Shown here: in pieces, positions 1-5,639 of the stretch | Position numbering within the stretch: the stretch's first letter is position 1 | Layout: each line of letters starts with the position of its first letter | Origin: an uncultured bacterium | Lineage (GTDB): Bacteria; Patescibacteriota; Minisyncoccia; Phycocordibacterales; PALSA-1337 | Assembly (NCBI GenBank): GCA_903868845.1 | Contig: CAIPWS010000013.1 | Coordinates: 1 to 8,102 of the forward strand | Reading direction: 5' to 3' | Length of the DNA: 8,102 nt | Position numbers and translations under genes: made by a program | The notes under the pieces: model-generated | The model's database searches: none | Told to the model about the DNA's origin: nothing | Seen by the model: only the letters and a program-made list of their open reading frames with translations

Positions 1-48
1 TTCGATCCAAAGGAACAGAAGATGGCACTTACTTTCGTAGCGAAGTAA
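1..48 (+). CDS. 3' end of an unidentified gene
   Basis: Frame 1 reads 15 codons from the left edge, ending in MALTFVAK and a TAA at 46-48. The start and most of the protein lie outside the window, so I do not name it. The frame is chosen because its stop is followed 46 nt later by a strong intrinsic terminator, which is where a gene end is expected. Frame 3 is also open from base 3 to a TGA at 217-219, but it would run straight through that terminator hairpin and its T-run, and its peptide is rich in Trp, His, Arg and Cys, so it is less likely. The gene is convergent with pth across the long intergenic region. Confidence 0.5.
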   Translation, partial: FDPKEQKMALTFVAK

Positions 49-94
49 TCAGGTCGCACGCAGAACGTGAAAAAATAGTCACACATTCAAAAAG

Positions 95-138
95 TCCGGC
101 GCCTCACCGATTGTGGTGGGTGTCGGATTTTTTGTTTT
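95..138 (+). terminator. Rho-independent terminator of the left-edge gene
   Basis: A 13-bp stem pairs 95-103 and 105-108 with 119-127 and 115-118. It has one bulged T at 104, two G-T wobbles and a 6-nt loop, and is GC-rich at the core. It is followed at once by six T residues (128-133) and, after one G, four more. This is a textbook intrinsic terminator on the plus strand and marks the end of the upstream transcription unit. Confidence 0.85.
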
Positions 139-210
139 GTGCTCGGGAATACTACCAAGATTTAGTGCACCGAATGAGTAGGTGTGAGCACGTGTTTTTT
201 AGACCCTTAG

Positions 211-237
211 CAAAGTGACCACTTTATGGTCACTTTG
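211..237. repeat. perfect 11-bp hairpin
   Basis: Bases 211-221 are the exact reverse complement of 227-237, with a 5-nt loop (222-226). No T-run follows on either strand, so it is not a standard terminator. Its right arm (233-237) also belongs to the longer inverted repeat that matches 589-598, so the two pairings are mutually exclusive. It could be an RNA structural element, an operator, or a subterminal hairpin of a small mobile element. Confidence 0.7.
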
Positions 238-604
238 TCGGAGGTGCCTAGAGAAACATGTCGGTGCGCCGGCAGTACAAAATTGTTGGTATTTGAAAGC
301 TGGTGGGGTGTGTATGTCGTCTCAAAAGGAGGAGTTATTCACATTTATAAATTGGAATGGCTCAACCGTGCGATTCTAGTTTATAGATGTGGACAAGGGT
401 ACACTTGTGCAAAGCTAAGTCGGTGTTATATAAAACATGTGCCACCCCCGCCAGTATATACACTATTTACCTGTATACGAAAATTGAGCCTTTTTGAGGC
501 CTAATTTCCATATGTGCTCAAAGAGCATGCCCCGGCTACACACCAAGCCACACATACTTTTCATGACCATTCGAACTTTAACGCTTTTTCCGACAAAGAC
601 CTAA
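224..604. repeat. long-range imperfect inverted repeat (224-242 / 589-604)
   Basis: The left arm, TTATGGTCACTTTGTCGGA at 224-242, matches the reverse complement of 589-604 (TTAGGTCTTTGTCGGA) at all 16 bases of the shorter arm once a 1-nt and a 2-nt gap are allowed. The inner 10 bp (233-242 with 589-598) are perfect. The right arm ends at, and includes, the pth stop codon (601-603). The arms enclose about 346 bp with no transposase. They could be terminal inverted repeats of a MITE-like element or the closing helix of a structured RNA. I saw no clear target-site duplication. Confidence 0.45.
481..507 (-). terminator. possible weak terminator for pth
   Basis: Bases 481-491 pair with 497-507 through 10 pairs including one G-T wobble, with a single A/C mismatch and a 5-nt loop. 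The closing pairs are A-T, so read leftward the stem ends in four T, a minimal T-tract. It lies about 95 nt beyond the pth stop. No better candidate ends the leftward pth transcript here, but the tract is short, so this is tentative. Confidence 0.3.
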
Positions 605-1185
605 CCCGCATTGTAAACACTCATGGCTTTCTCACGGCCTTCGCGCACCAAAACCTCAACCGCTTCAGCAACTCTCTTCCCCACCTTTTTCAAAACCTTC
701 ATCTCCTCATCCTTGAACTTACTCAAAATAAACTTCAAAACTTTTTCGTCGCCGTGTGGGACTTTTGCGTCGCCATTATTTTTCTCTGGAGCAGTACCGA
801 TACGTATACGCACGAAAGCTTCAGTCTTGACCGCTTTGATGATCGACTCAACACCATTATGTCCGCCGGAACTTCTATTGAAAGAAATCTTTATTCGTCC
901 AAGCGGAAGATTGAAATCATCATAAATAACAACAAGTCTCTCAGCAGCCTTCACACTTTTTACAAGTGGTGCAATAGCTTTACCAGAATTATTCATAAAA
1001 GTATCTGGTGCCACAAATGTTACACGTTCTTTTCCTATCTTTGTTTCGGCAACCTGTGCATTCAACTTCTTAACAAATTTAAACTCCTCATCTGTAATAG
1101 AATTCAAAATGATTCGTCCTGTATTGTGACGAGTGTTTTCGTATTCTTCTCCAGGATTTCCGAGACCAGCGATGATGTAAGGCAT
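601..1185 (-). CDS. pth: peptidyl-tRNA hydrolase (Pth)
   Basis: A 194-residue cytoplasmic enzyme that cleaves peptidyl-tRNAs dropped by stalled or aborted ribosomes and so recycles tRNA. Length is typical for bacterial Pth. The N-terminal GLGNPG motif (7-12, with Asn10), the NTRHN motif with the family catalytic His at residue 20, the FMNNSG segment (63-68), a VVIYDDFNLPLG stretch with the conserved Asp pair, and SSGGHNG are all present. The ATG at 1185 is preferred because MPYIIAGLGNPG aligns with family N-termini; a TTG seven codons upstream (1206) would overlap the proposed -10 box. No Shine-Dalgarno is visible. The stop is TAG (601-603). It is divergent from lepB and faces a gene-free region. 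Its antisense strand carries a long open frame that is only a shadow. Confidence 0.96.
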   Translation of the reverse strand: MPYIIAGLGNPGEEYENTRHNTGRIILNSITDEEFKFVKKLNAQVAETKIGKERVTFVAPDTFMNNSGKAIAPLVKSVKAAERLVVIYDDFNLPLGRIKISFNRSSGGHNGVESIIKAVKTEAFVRIRIGTAPEKNNGDAKVPHGDEKVLKFILSKFKDEEMKVLKKVGKRVAEAVEVLVREGREKAMSVYNAG

Positions 1186-1196
1186 TTTGTTTGAAA

Positions 1197-1205
1197 AATT
1201 AAGCA
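1197..1205 (-). promoter_or_regulatory. putative extended -10 promoter of pth
   Basis: On the minus strand the bases read TGC followed by TTAATT, ending 11 nt before the pth ATG. This matches the extended -10 layout seen before lepB, rpsU, ftsA and trxB. No convincing -35 box is present at 16-18 nt. If used, the transcript would have a leader of only a few nucleotides. The region is AT-rich, so a chance match is possible. Confidence 0.4.
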
Positions 1206-1253
1206 ACTATTTTTTATAAATTTATGTTTTCAATTGTCGCACACAAAATTCTA

Positions 1254-1282
1254 TTGTGTCAAACTCAAAAAAATGCTAAAAT
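1254..1282 (+). promoter_or_regulatory. putative lepB promoter, extended -10
   Basis: TTGTGT (1254-1259) as a -35 box lies 17 nt before TAAAAT (1277-1282), which is preceded by TGC (1274-1276), an extended -10. Start of transcription would fall near 1289, about 3 nt before the lepB ATG at 1292, predicting a nearly leaderless mRNA. The -35 is also the right arm of a small inverted repeat (ACACAA at 1241-1246 with TTGTGT), a possible operator. Confidence 0.6.
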
Positions 1283-1291
1283 GCTCTCAAC

Positions 1292-1891
1292 ATGAATCCA
1301 GAAACGCACGATCAAAAGAAAAAAATTTTCTGGAAAGGAGTCTGGGAATGGATCAAAGTCATAGCTATAGCTTATATACTCGGTTTTTGGGTGATAAAGC
1401 CATTTATCATTGAACCCTTTATAGTTGACGGTGCTTCTATGGATCCAACATTCTCTACAGGACAATATCTCATAGTAGACAGGCTTTCATATAGATTTGA
1501 AAAGCCAGCACGTGGAGATGTCATTGTTTTCGAATATCCAAATGACCCAAGTATATACTACATAAAGCGTATAATCGGTTTACCGGGCGAGACGGTAAAT
1601 ATAAAAAACGGAGTAGTCACTATAACCAAGTCCTCCGAAAAATCAACAATAACACTCAGCGAACCTTACATAGAAGAAAACCATAAGTCGTACGAAAATA
1701 TGCAAGTTGCGCTGACAGACTCTCAATATTTCGTGATGGGAGACAATAGAGCTCAAAGTTCAGACTCGAGATATTGGGGACCATTGCCAGCAAATCTCAT
1801 CACGGGTAGACCGCTAGTGAGATTGACACCACCAACACAGATCGCTGTATTCCCTGGCGAGTATAGAACTGCTTCAACGACAATTTATTAA
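1292..1891 (+). CDS. lepB: signal peptidase I (LepB, S26 family)
   Basis: A 199-residue membrane serine protease that removes signal peptides from exported proteins on the outer face of the cytoplasmic membrane. A charged N-terminus (KKK around 9-11) leads into one membrane segment (about 21-40). The family boxes follow in order: GASMDPT with catalytic Ser49 (box B), RGDVIVFEYP (74-83, box C), YYIKRIIGLPGE with the general-base Lys92 (box D), and MGDN plus SSDSRYWG (149-163, box E). The Ser/Lys dyad is intact, so activity is expected. The ATG at 1292 lies 9 nt after a good -10 box and has no Shine-Dalgarno. The HisRS-like gene starts 15 nt after its stop, probably in the same transcript. Confidence 0.96.
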   Translation: MNPETHDQKKKIFWKGVWEWIKVIAIAYILGFWVIKPFIIEPFIVDGASMDPTFSTGQYLIVDRLSYRFEKPARGDVIVFEYPNDPSIYYIKRIIGLPGETVNIKNGVVTITKSSEKSTITLSEPYIEENHKSYENMQVALTDSQYFVMGDNRAQSSDSRYWGPLPANLITGRPLVRLTPPTQIAVFPGEYRTASTTIY

Positions 1892-1906
1892 ATTTAATTA
1901 AATAAA

Positions 1907-3130
1907 ATGACAACCAACAAAGGCAAGAAAGGTTCAAATGCAAATTCAAAATTTATTTCGTATGACCACTTGGACAAGATCGGTGAGATTGCACTTTATT
2001 ATGGTTTCATGCCAGTGAAGAGTCCTACTGTAAATGATGCCGACTTGAAAGCAGCGAAAGATATTCTTGACGGCGACTTCGTCGATGATGAGACAGACAA
2101 TCATGCAAAATTCCCACTGCATGTCGAAGAAAAGATAGCTTTCATACGCACATACCATGAGCAGAATATGCACAATCACAATCAGCCTGTCATGCTCTAT
2201 TTCAAAGATACATGCAAAAACCCAGTGAAAAAAAGTTCGTCAAGATATGCTGACATGGAGATACTTGGTGCATCTGGAAGTATCGCGGAGGCTACTCTCA
2301 TACAGACAGCTCGAGCAATGTTGGCAGAAGAAAAATATATAAATACCATAGTTGAGATAAATTCCATAGGAGATCGTGACTCTATTGCGAAATTTACTAG
2401 AGAATTGACGGCTTATTATAGAAAACACATAAATGACATGTCACCAGAATGTCGTCAGATACTCAAACGTGACCCGTTTGAACTTCTAGCTAGCCATCGT
2501 GATGACAGCAAAGAGTTAAATAAAGATGCTCCGAAGTCTATAGACTTTTTGACAGAATCTAGCCGAAGACACCTTGAGGAGGTCTTGGAATATTTCGAGG
2601 CATTGAATATCCCCTACATCATAAACAATAGCCTTATTGGTAACAAAAAATATTGTACAGAAACAATATTTACTCTAGTAAATGAAGAGCGACATATACT
2701 CGCTATAGGTGTTCGTTACAACGGTCTTGCAAAAAGAGTTGGTATGAAGCGCGACATACAAGGTGTTGGCATTTCCCTTCTCATAAAAAATAAAGTATCC
2801 ACCCTAAGAAAACCTTTGAAGAAAGCAAAACGTCCTATAGCCTCATTTATGCAATTGAGTCCAGAGTCGAAGTTGATGTCATTGGCTATCATAGAAACTT
2901 TGCGACAAACAAGAATTCCTCTCTTCTTATCTTTGGCGAAGGATCGTCTTGGTGCTCAGGTTTCCAACATAGAAAAGCATCACACACCATATGTTATCGT
3001 CATGGGAAAGAAAGAGGCGGTGGATAAGACCATCATAGTCCGTCGTACTGACACACACGCTCAGGATATTATCCCTCTTGAACATTTGCCAAAACACATG
3101 CAGAAGATAGAGAAACAGTACTGGAAGTAG
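1907..3130 (+). CDS. HisRS-like protein, catalytically degenerate
   Basis: A 407-residue protein with the overall order of histidyl-tRNA synthetase: a class II-like core (about 15-300) and a C-terminal anticodon-binding domain (about 318-402, including LAKDRLGAQVSNIEKHHTPYVIVMG). Alignable core segments include FPLHVEEKIAFIRTY (69-83), MEILGASGSIAEA (117-129) and RYNGLAKRVG (270-279). Key catalytic features are gone. The position of the family LVRGLDYYxRTVFE motif reads LIGNKKYCTETIFTL (243-257), losing the histidine-binding Arg. The motif 2 region (96-120) lacks the usual arginine pattern, and the motif 3 GLER equivalent reads SLLIK (290-294). It therefore probably cannot make histidyl-adenylate. 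HisZ is a known HisRS paralogue that regulates ATP-PRT, but it lacks the anticodon domain kept here. Role unknown; tRNA binding or regulation is inference. No Shine-Dalgarno; likely co-transcribed with lepB. Stop TAG. Confidence 0.75.
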   Translation: MTTNKGKKGSNANSKFISYDHLDKIGEIALYYGFMPVKSPTVNDADLKAAKDILDGDFVDDETDNHAKFPLHVEEKIAFIRTYHEQNMHNHNQPVMLYFKDTCKNPVKKSSSRYADMEILGASGSIAEATLIQTARAMLAEEKYINTIVEINSIGDRDSIAKFTRELTAYYRKHINDMSPECRQILKRDPFELLASHRDDSKELNKDAPKSIDFLTESSRRHLEEVLEYFEALNIPYIINNSLIGNKKYCTETIFTLVNEERHILAIGVRYNGLAKRVGMKRDIQGVGISLLIKNKVSTLRKPLKKAKRPIASFMQLSPESKLMSLAIIETLRQTRIPLFLSLAKDRLGAQVSNIEKHHTPYVIVMGKKEAVDKTIIVRRTDTHAQDIIPLEHLPKHMQKIEKQYWK

Positions 3131-3132
3131 AC

Positions 3133-3161
3133 TTGCACACCTATAAAACTCATGCTATCCT
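3133..3161 (+). promoter_or_regulatory. putative rpsU promoter, extended -10
   Basis: TTGCAC (3133-3138) lies 17 nt before TATCCT (3156-3161), preceded by TGC (3153-3155). It begins 2 nt after the stop of the HisRS-like gene, and the -10 ends 10 nt before the rpsU ATG (3172). A transcript starting near 3168 would have a leader of about 4 nt. This TTG is in frame with rpsU and could be mistaken for its start codon. Confidence 0.6.
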
Positions 3162-3171
3162 ATTCCCCACA

Positions 3172-3414
3172 ATGATAAACGTAGAAATAAGCCGCAATGC
3201 CGGCGAAACAAGTGTCAATATACTCCGTCGCTTCAGCCGTAAGGTTCAGAGCTCTGGTGTTATTCCTCGCAAGCGTAGCCTCCGCTACAGTAGCCGTGTC
3301 CAGTCTCATTACAAAGTTAAGGTCAAGACATTGAAGGGCCTAAATCGCAAGGCAGCTTTGGCAGAACTCATAAAGCTTGGTAAGGCACCTATAGAGACAA
3401 AGAGACGTAGATAA
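3172..3414 (+). CDS. rpsU: small ribosomal subunit protein bS21
   Basis: An 80-residue, strongly basic protein of the 30S subunit, located near the 3' end of 16S rRNA, where it acts in initiation. The segment NILRRFSRKVQSSGVIPRKR matches the bS21 pattern of an N-terminal strand followed by RRF..K....G and Arg/Lys-rich helices; the tail is KRRR. The ATG at 3172 is chosen over the in-frame TTG at 3133 because MINVEISRN fits the family and the TTG falls in the -35 box. It has no Shine-Dalgarno and a predicted leader of about 4 nt. A heptad repeat array starts at its stop codon and leads to ybeY. Confidence 0.9.
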   Translation: MINVEISRNAGETSVNILRRFSRKVQSSGVIPRKRSLRYSSRVQSHYKVKVKTLKGLNRKAALAELIKLGKAPIETKRRR

Positions 3415-3483
3415 AAGGAGAAAGTGAAAAGAGAAAAGTAGAAAGTAGAAAGTAGAAAGGAGAAAGTGAAAAGTTGAAAGTAA
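3414..3483 (+). repeat. ten tandem heptads (AAAGNNN) between rpsU and ybeY
   Basis: The spacer splits exactly into ten 7-base units from the last A of the rpsU stop to the base before the ybeY ATG. In order: AAAGGAG, AAAGTGA, AAAGAGA, AAAGTAG three times, AAAGGAG, AAAGTGA, AAAGTTG, AAAGTAA. All share AAAG at positions 1-4. An 18-nt block at 3414-3431 recurs at 3456-3473, exactly six units away. The plus strand is almost free of C. Two AAAGGAG units resemble Shine-Dalgarno sequences; the nearer ends 21 nt before the ybeY ATG, too far for normal use. Confidence 0.9.
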
Positions 3484-3828
3484 ATGCAGATTTCTGAAAA
3501 ATTTCATAAAATAAAAAAGGCGGCACTTGGTAAAGACTACGTGCTGTCTTTTGCATTTATTGGTCCCCAGAAAATGCGCGAACTAAACCGCACATACAGA
3601 AACATAAACAAGCCAACAGACATCTTAAGTTTTCCTCTTTCGAAAAATGAAGGTGAGATATATATTTGCCGTAGTGAATCACGCAAAGAAGCCAAGAAAT
3701 TTGACCGTAAGTACGATAACTTTATAGATTTTCTATTTATTCACGGGTGTGTTCACCTCAAAGGCTACGATCATGGAACAAAGATGGAAAAGGAGGAAAT
3801 AGTTTTAAGAAAAAAGTTCGGTATCTAA
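3484..3828 (+). CDS. ybeY: endoribonuclease YbeY (short form)
   Basis: A 114-residue member of the YbeY family, metal-dependent RNases involved in 16S rRNA 3'-end maturation and ribosome quality control. The signature H-x3-H-x5-H reads HGCVHLKGYDH near residues 90-100, supplying three metal-binding His. Upstream, FAFIGPQKMRELNRTYRNINKPTDILSFPL gives the conserved ELN..YR....TD.LSFPL block. At 114 residues it is shorter than the usual ~150, mostly by trimming around the central region, as is common in reduced genomes. Its ATG directly follows the heptad array, and it is probably expressed from the rpsU promoter, a sensible pairing of a 30S protein with a 16S processing enzyme. Confidence 0.9.
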   Translation: MQISEKFHKIKKAALGKDYVLSFAFIGPQKMRELNRTYRNINKPTDILSFPLSKNEGEIYICRSESRKEAKKFDRKYDNFIDFLFIHGCVHLKGYDHGTKMEKEEIVLRKKFGI

Positions 3829-3860
3829 ATATCCCCAATCGTGCGTGTAGGCTCATGCTA

Positions 3861-3869
3861 TGGTATTAT
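3861..3869 (+). promoter_or_regulatory. putative ftsA promoter, extended -10
   Basis: TGG followed by TATTAT (3864-3869) ends 10 nt before the ftsA ATG at 3880, the same layout as the other promoters in the window. The -35 region (about 3841-3847) shows no TTGACA-like box, so activity would rest on the extended -10. Predicted leader about 4 nt. Confidence 0.5.
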
Positions 3870-3879
3870 TCAAGATAAT

Positions 3880-5061
3880 ATGGCAAGAACAATCGTTACA
3901 GGCATAGATGTCGGAACATACAGCGTCAAGGTTGTTATCGCAGACAGCAACGAAAAGACAGAAAAAGGTCTGCCTAAGATTTTGGGTATTGGTACTGTTG
4001 AATCGCGCGGCCTAAGACACGGTTATGTCACAAATGTTCGCGACGTGGCAGATAGTATTCGCAGAGCTGCTGAAGTTGCAGAAGAAAAAGCTGGTGTAAA
4101 AATAAAACAAGCCTTCATAGGTGTTGGTGGTATTGGTCTTGCAAGCACTGTAGTAAACAGTACTCTCATAACTTCCAGAGCGGACGCAGAGATAACGGAT
4201 CTTGATCTCAAGAAGATTGACGAACAAAGTGAGCAGGATATGCCTCATACAGCGAAGGCAAATAGAAGAATTATTTATGATATTCCCCTTCAATACAAAC
4301 TAGACGGAGTACCTACACTCGGAACACCTGTTGGTCTCACTGGAAATAAACTCGAACGCAAGACTCTTTTTATCACATGTCTCGACCATCACGTAGCTGA
4401 TCTTATCCAAGCAGTCAACGAGGCTGGTATAAAAGTGGAGGATATAATGGCTGCTCCTGTTGCCGCCGGTTTTGTAACTCTTTCAAAATCACAAAAGGTT
4501 GCTGGCTGTGTTCTCGCGAACATTGGATCTGAAACAGTGTCTATTGCTGTCTTCGAAAATAATATTCCGACTTCACTTGAAGTTTTCCCTATCGGATCAA
4601 CCGACATAACAAACGACATCGCTCTTGGTCTCAAAGTTCCACTTGAAGAAGCCGAGCAGATCAAAGTTGGTGCAATCACTGGAAGTTCATACCCTCGCAA
4701 GAAACTTGAGGAGATCATTGCAGCACGCTTGTCAGACATCTTCGAACTTATAGAAGTCCATTTGAAGAAGATTGGTAGAAACGGTTTGTTGCCAGCAGGT
4801 ATCGTTATAACCGGTGGAGGTTCAGGACTTAACTCGATTGATACCATGGGTAAAGTTGCTTTGAAACTCCCTGCACGCATAGGAACCATCGGCATCACAA
4901 ACGGAAATTCTTCTTTCAAAGACGCCACATGGGCTGTAGCATACGGTCTCTGTATCTGGGGCATGCACACAGAAGAAGGCCCAGAGCTCGACACTTCCAT
5001 ACAATTTTTGAAAAATGCCATGAAGGCCTCGAGACGTTGGTTCAGTAAGTTTCTACCATAA
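3880..5061 (+). CDS. ftsA: cell division protein FtsA
   Basis: A 393-residue actin-like ATPase that anchors FtsZ filaments to the membrane at the division site. Visible features are the phosphate-1 motif GIDVGTYSVKVV (8-19), a GVGG-containing 1C domain, the phosphate-2 region reading NIGSETVSIAVF, the adenosine motif GIVITGGGSGL, and a C-terminal amphipathic helix with KASRRWFSKFLP that fits the FtsA membrane-targeting sequence. The phosphate-2 motif is degenerate compared with the usual DIGGGTT. The ATG at 3880 is chosen because MARTIVTGIDVGT fits the family; a GTG at 3841 would add 13 residues spanning the -10 box. The hydrolase gene begins 1 nt after its TAA, so the two are probably translationally coupled. 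ftsZ is not adjacent but 1.26 kb downstream. Confidence 0.93.
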   Translation: MARTIVTGIDVGTYSVKVVIADSNEKTEKGLPKILGIGTVESRGLRHGYVTNVRDVADSIRRAAEVAEEKAGVKIKQAFIGVGGIGLASTVVNSTLITSRADAEITDLDLKKIDEQSEQDMPHTAKANRRIIYDIPLQYKLDGVPTLGTPVGLTGNKLERKTLFITCLDHHVADLIQAVNEAGIKVEDIMAAPVAAGFVTLSKSQKVAGCVLANIGSETVSIAVFENNIPTSLEVFPIGSTDITNDIALGLKVPLEEAEQIKVGAITGSSYPRKKLEEIIAARLSDIFELIEVHLKKIGRNGLLPAGIVITGGGSGLNSIDTMGKVALKLPARIGTIGITNGNSSFKDATWAVAYGLCIWGMHTEEGPELDTSIQFLKNAMKASRRWFSKFLP

Positions 5062-5062
5062 T

Positions 5063-5617
5063 ATGGTTCTACCAGGACATTTAGCGGGAGGATATTTGGG
5101 AGCAGTAGCACTGCTCGCTATCACACACGCTGGTGTAGCATCTGGTTTGAGTCATGAACAGATAAATGTACTTCTTGTGCTTGGCACACTAGCCGGCGAA
5201 CTTCCAGACCTAGACCTGCTCAGACTTCATTATGAAGAAACACACGGTGGTCGCAAAGTTGAAAGTCATAGAAATTATTTCACACACGCACCAAGTTTTT
5301 GGCTACTTGTCAGTCTTGTCGTTGTCGGATTTGGATATATATTTAGCTCTGCTTTCACAGAACTTATAGGAGGACTCATCCTGACAGGATCATGGAGTCA
5401 CCTTATCTTCGATTCGATAGAAGATGGTGTCATGTGGCTGTGGCCATTTAATACAAAAAGATTTGACATAGTAAATAAAACTTATCAAGGTGTAGATGGT
5501 GGACCTCACAGTATGAGATATTACTGGAATTTCATTATAAGAGAATACTCAAAGCTCTGGACTTGTTATGCGGAAATTTTTGTGATGGTTGTAGCAATTT
5601 GGGCATTGACAAGGTAA
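5063..5617 (+). CDS. YdjM/DUF457-type membrane metal-dependent hydrolase
   Basis: A 184-residue membrane protein of the LexA-binding, inner-membrane metal-dependent hydrolase group (YdjM, DUF457). The metal-binding pattern is visible: His6 in the N-terminal PGHLAGG, GELPDLD (45-51), the SHRNYFTHAP block (68-77) and GSWSHLIFDSIEDG (109-122), followed by WPF. Hydrophobic segments lie near 11-22, 78-105 and 170-182. The family's true substrate is poorly known; some members are thought to act on phospholipids. It is fused in transcription, and probably in translation, to ftsA, which suggests a role tied to envelope or division, though that is inference. The promoter of the downstream small RNA begins inside its last codons. 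Confidence 0.8.
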   Translation: MVLPGHLAGGYLGAVALLAITHAGVASGLSHEQINVLLVLGTLAGELPDLDLLRLHYEETHGGRKVESHRNYFTHAPSFWLLVSLVVVGFGYIFSSAFTELIGGLILTGSWSHLIFDSIEDGVMWLWPFNTKRFDIVNKTYQGVDGGPHSMRYYWNFIIREYSKLWTCYAEIFVMVVAIWALTR

Positions 5618-5633
5618 ATCTTTTTGCTAAACT
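5606..5633 (+). promoter_or_regulatory. strong consensus promoter of the small RNA
   Basis: TTGACA (5606-5611, a perfect -35) lies 16 nt before TAAACT (5628-5633), preceded by TGC (5625-5627), an extended -10. It has the best -35 in the window. It sits across the last codons and stop of the hydrolase gene and points into a short hairpin-rich stretch that ends at a terminator about 95 nt on. Start of transcription predicted near 5640. Confidence 0.65.
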
Positions 5634-5639
5634 TATAAC

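Larger units (their letters stand above)
139..600. other. gene-free convergent intergenic region with dense secondary-structure potential
   Basis: This 460-nt stretch lies between a plus-strand terminator and the minus-strand pth stop. An open frame of 92 codons (226-504) exists but is Cys- and Trp-rich, lacks family features and has no ribosome site, so I do not call it a gene. Visible stems by eye: 139-144 with 186-191, the latter followed three bases on by six T; a perfect 11-bp hairpin at 211-237; 259-264 with 269-274 (tetraloop TGCG); 300-310 with 443-454 (about 11 bp, one bulge); 393-397 with 404-408; 481-491 with 497-507; 515-519 with 523-527; and a long-range 10-bp match of 233-242 with 589-598. 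I found no tmRNA, RNase P, SRP RNA or tRNA signatures on either strand. It may be a structured RNA or a small mobile element. Confidence 0.45.

Noticed and set aside
3..219. Open frame 3 from the left edge to TGA
   Set aside because: Runs through the hairpin and T-run of the terminator at 95-138; the peptide looks random. Frame 1 ends just before that terminator and is preferred.
226..504. 92-codon open frame in the left intergenic region
   Set aside because: Cys-, Trp- and Pro-rich peptide with no family features; starts inside a perfect hairpin and overlaps several stems; no promoter or ribosome site at a sensible distance.
565..585. TTCGAA resembling a tRNA or tmRNA T-loop
   Set aside because: The flanking bases on neither strand form the 5-bp T-stem, and no acceptor stem or CCA is found.
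514..1194. 226-codon plus-strand frame opposite pth
   Set aside because: Shadow of the well-supported pth gene; low-complexity His/Phe/Ser/Leu-rich peptide typical of an antisense reading.
3133..3171. TTG at 3133 as the rpsU start
   Set aside because: The TTG is part of the -35 box of the rpsU promoter; the ATG at 3172 gives the family N-terminus.
3414..3483. CRISPR array
   Set aside because: Units are 7 nt, contiguous and without spacers; it is a simple tandem repeat.
3841..3879. GTG at 3841 as the ftsA start
   Set aside because: The added 13 residues do not fit the family and overlap the extended -10; MARTIVTGIDVGT at 3880 is typical.
4389..5111. 240-codon minus-strand frame opposite ftsA
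   Set aside because: Antisense shadow; ftsA has clear motifs along the same stretch.
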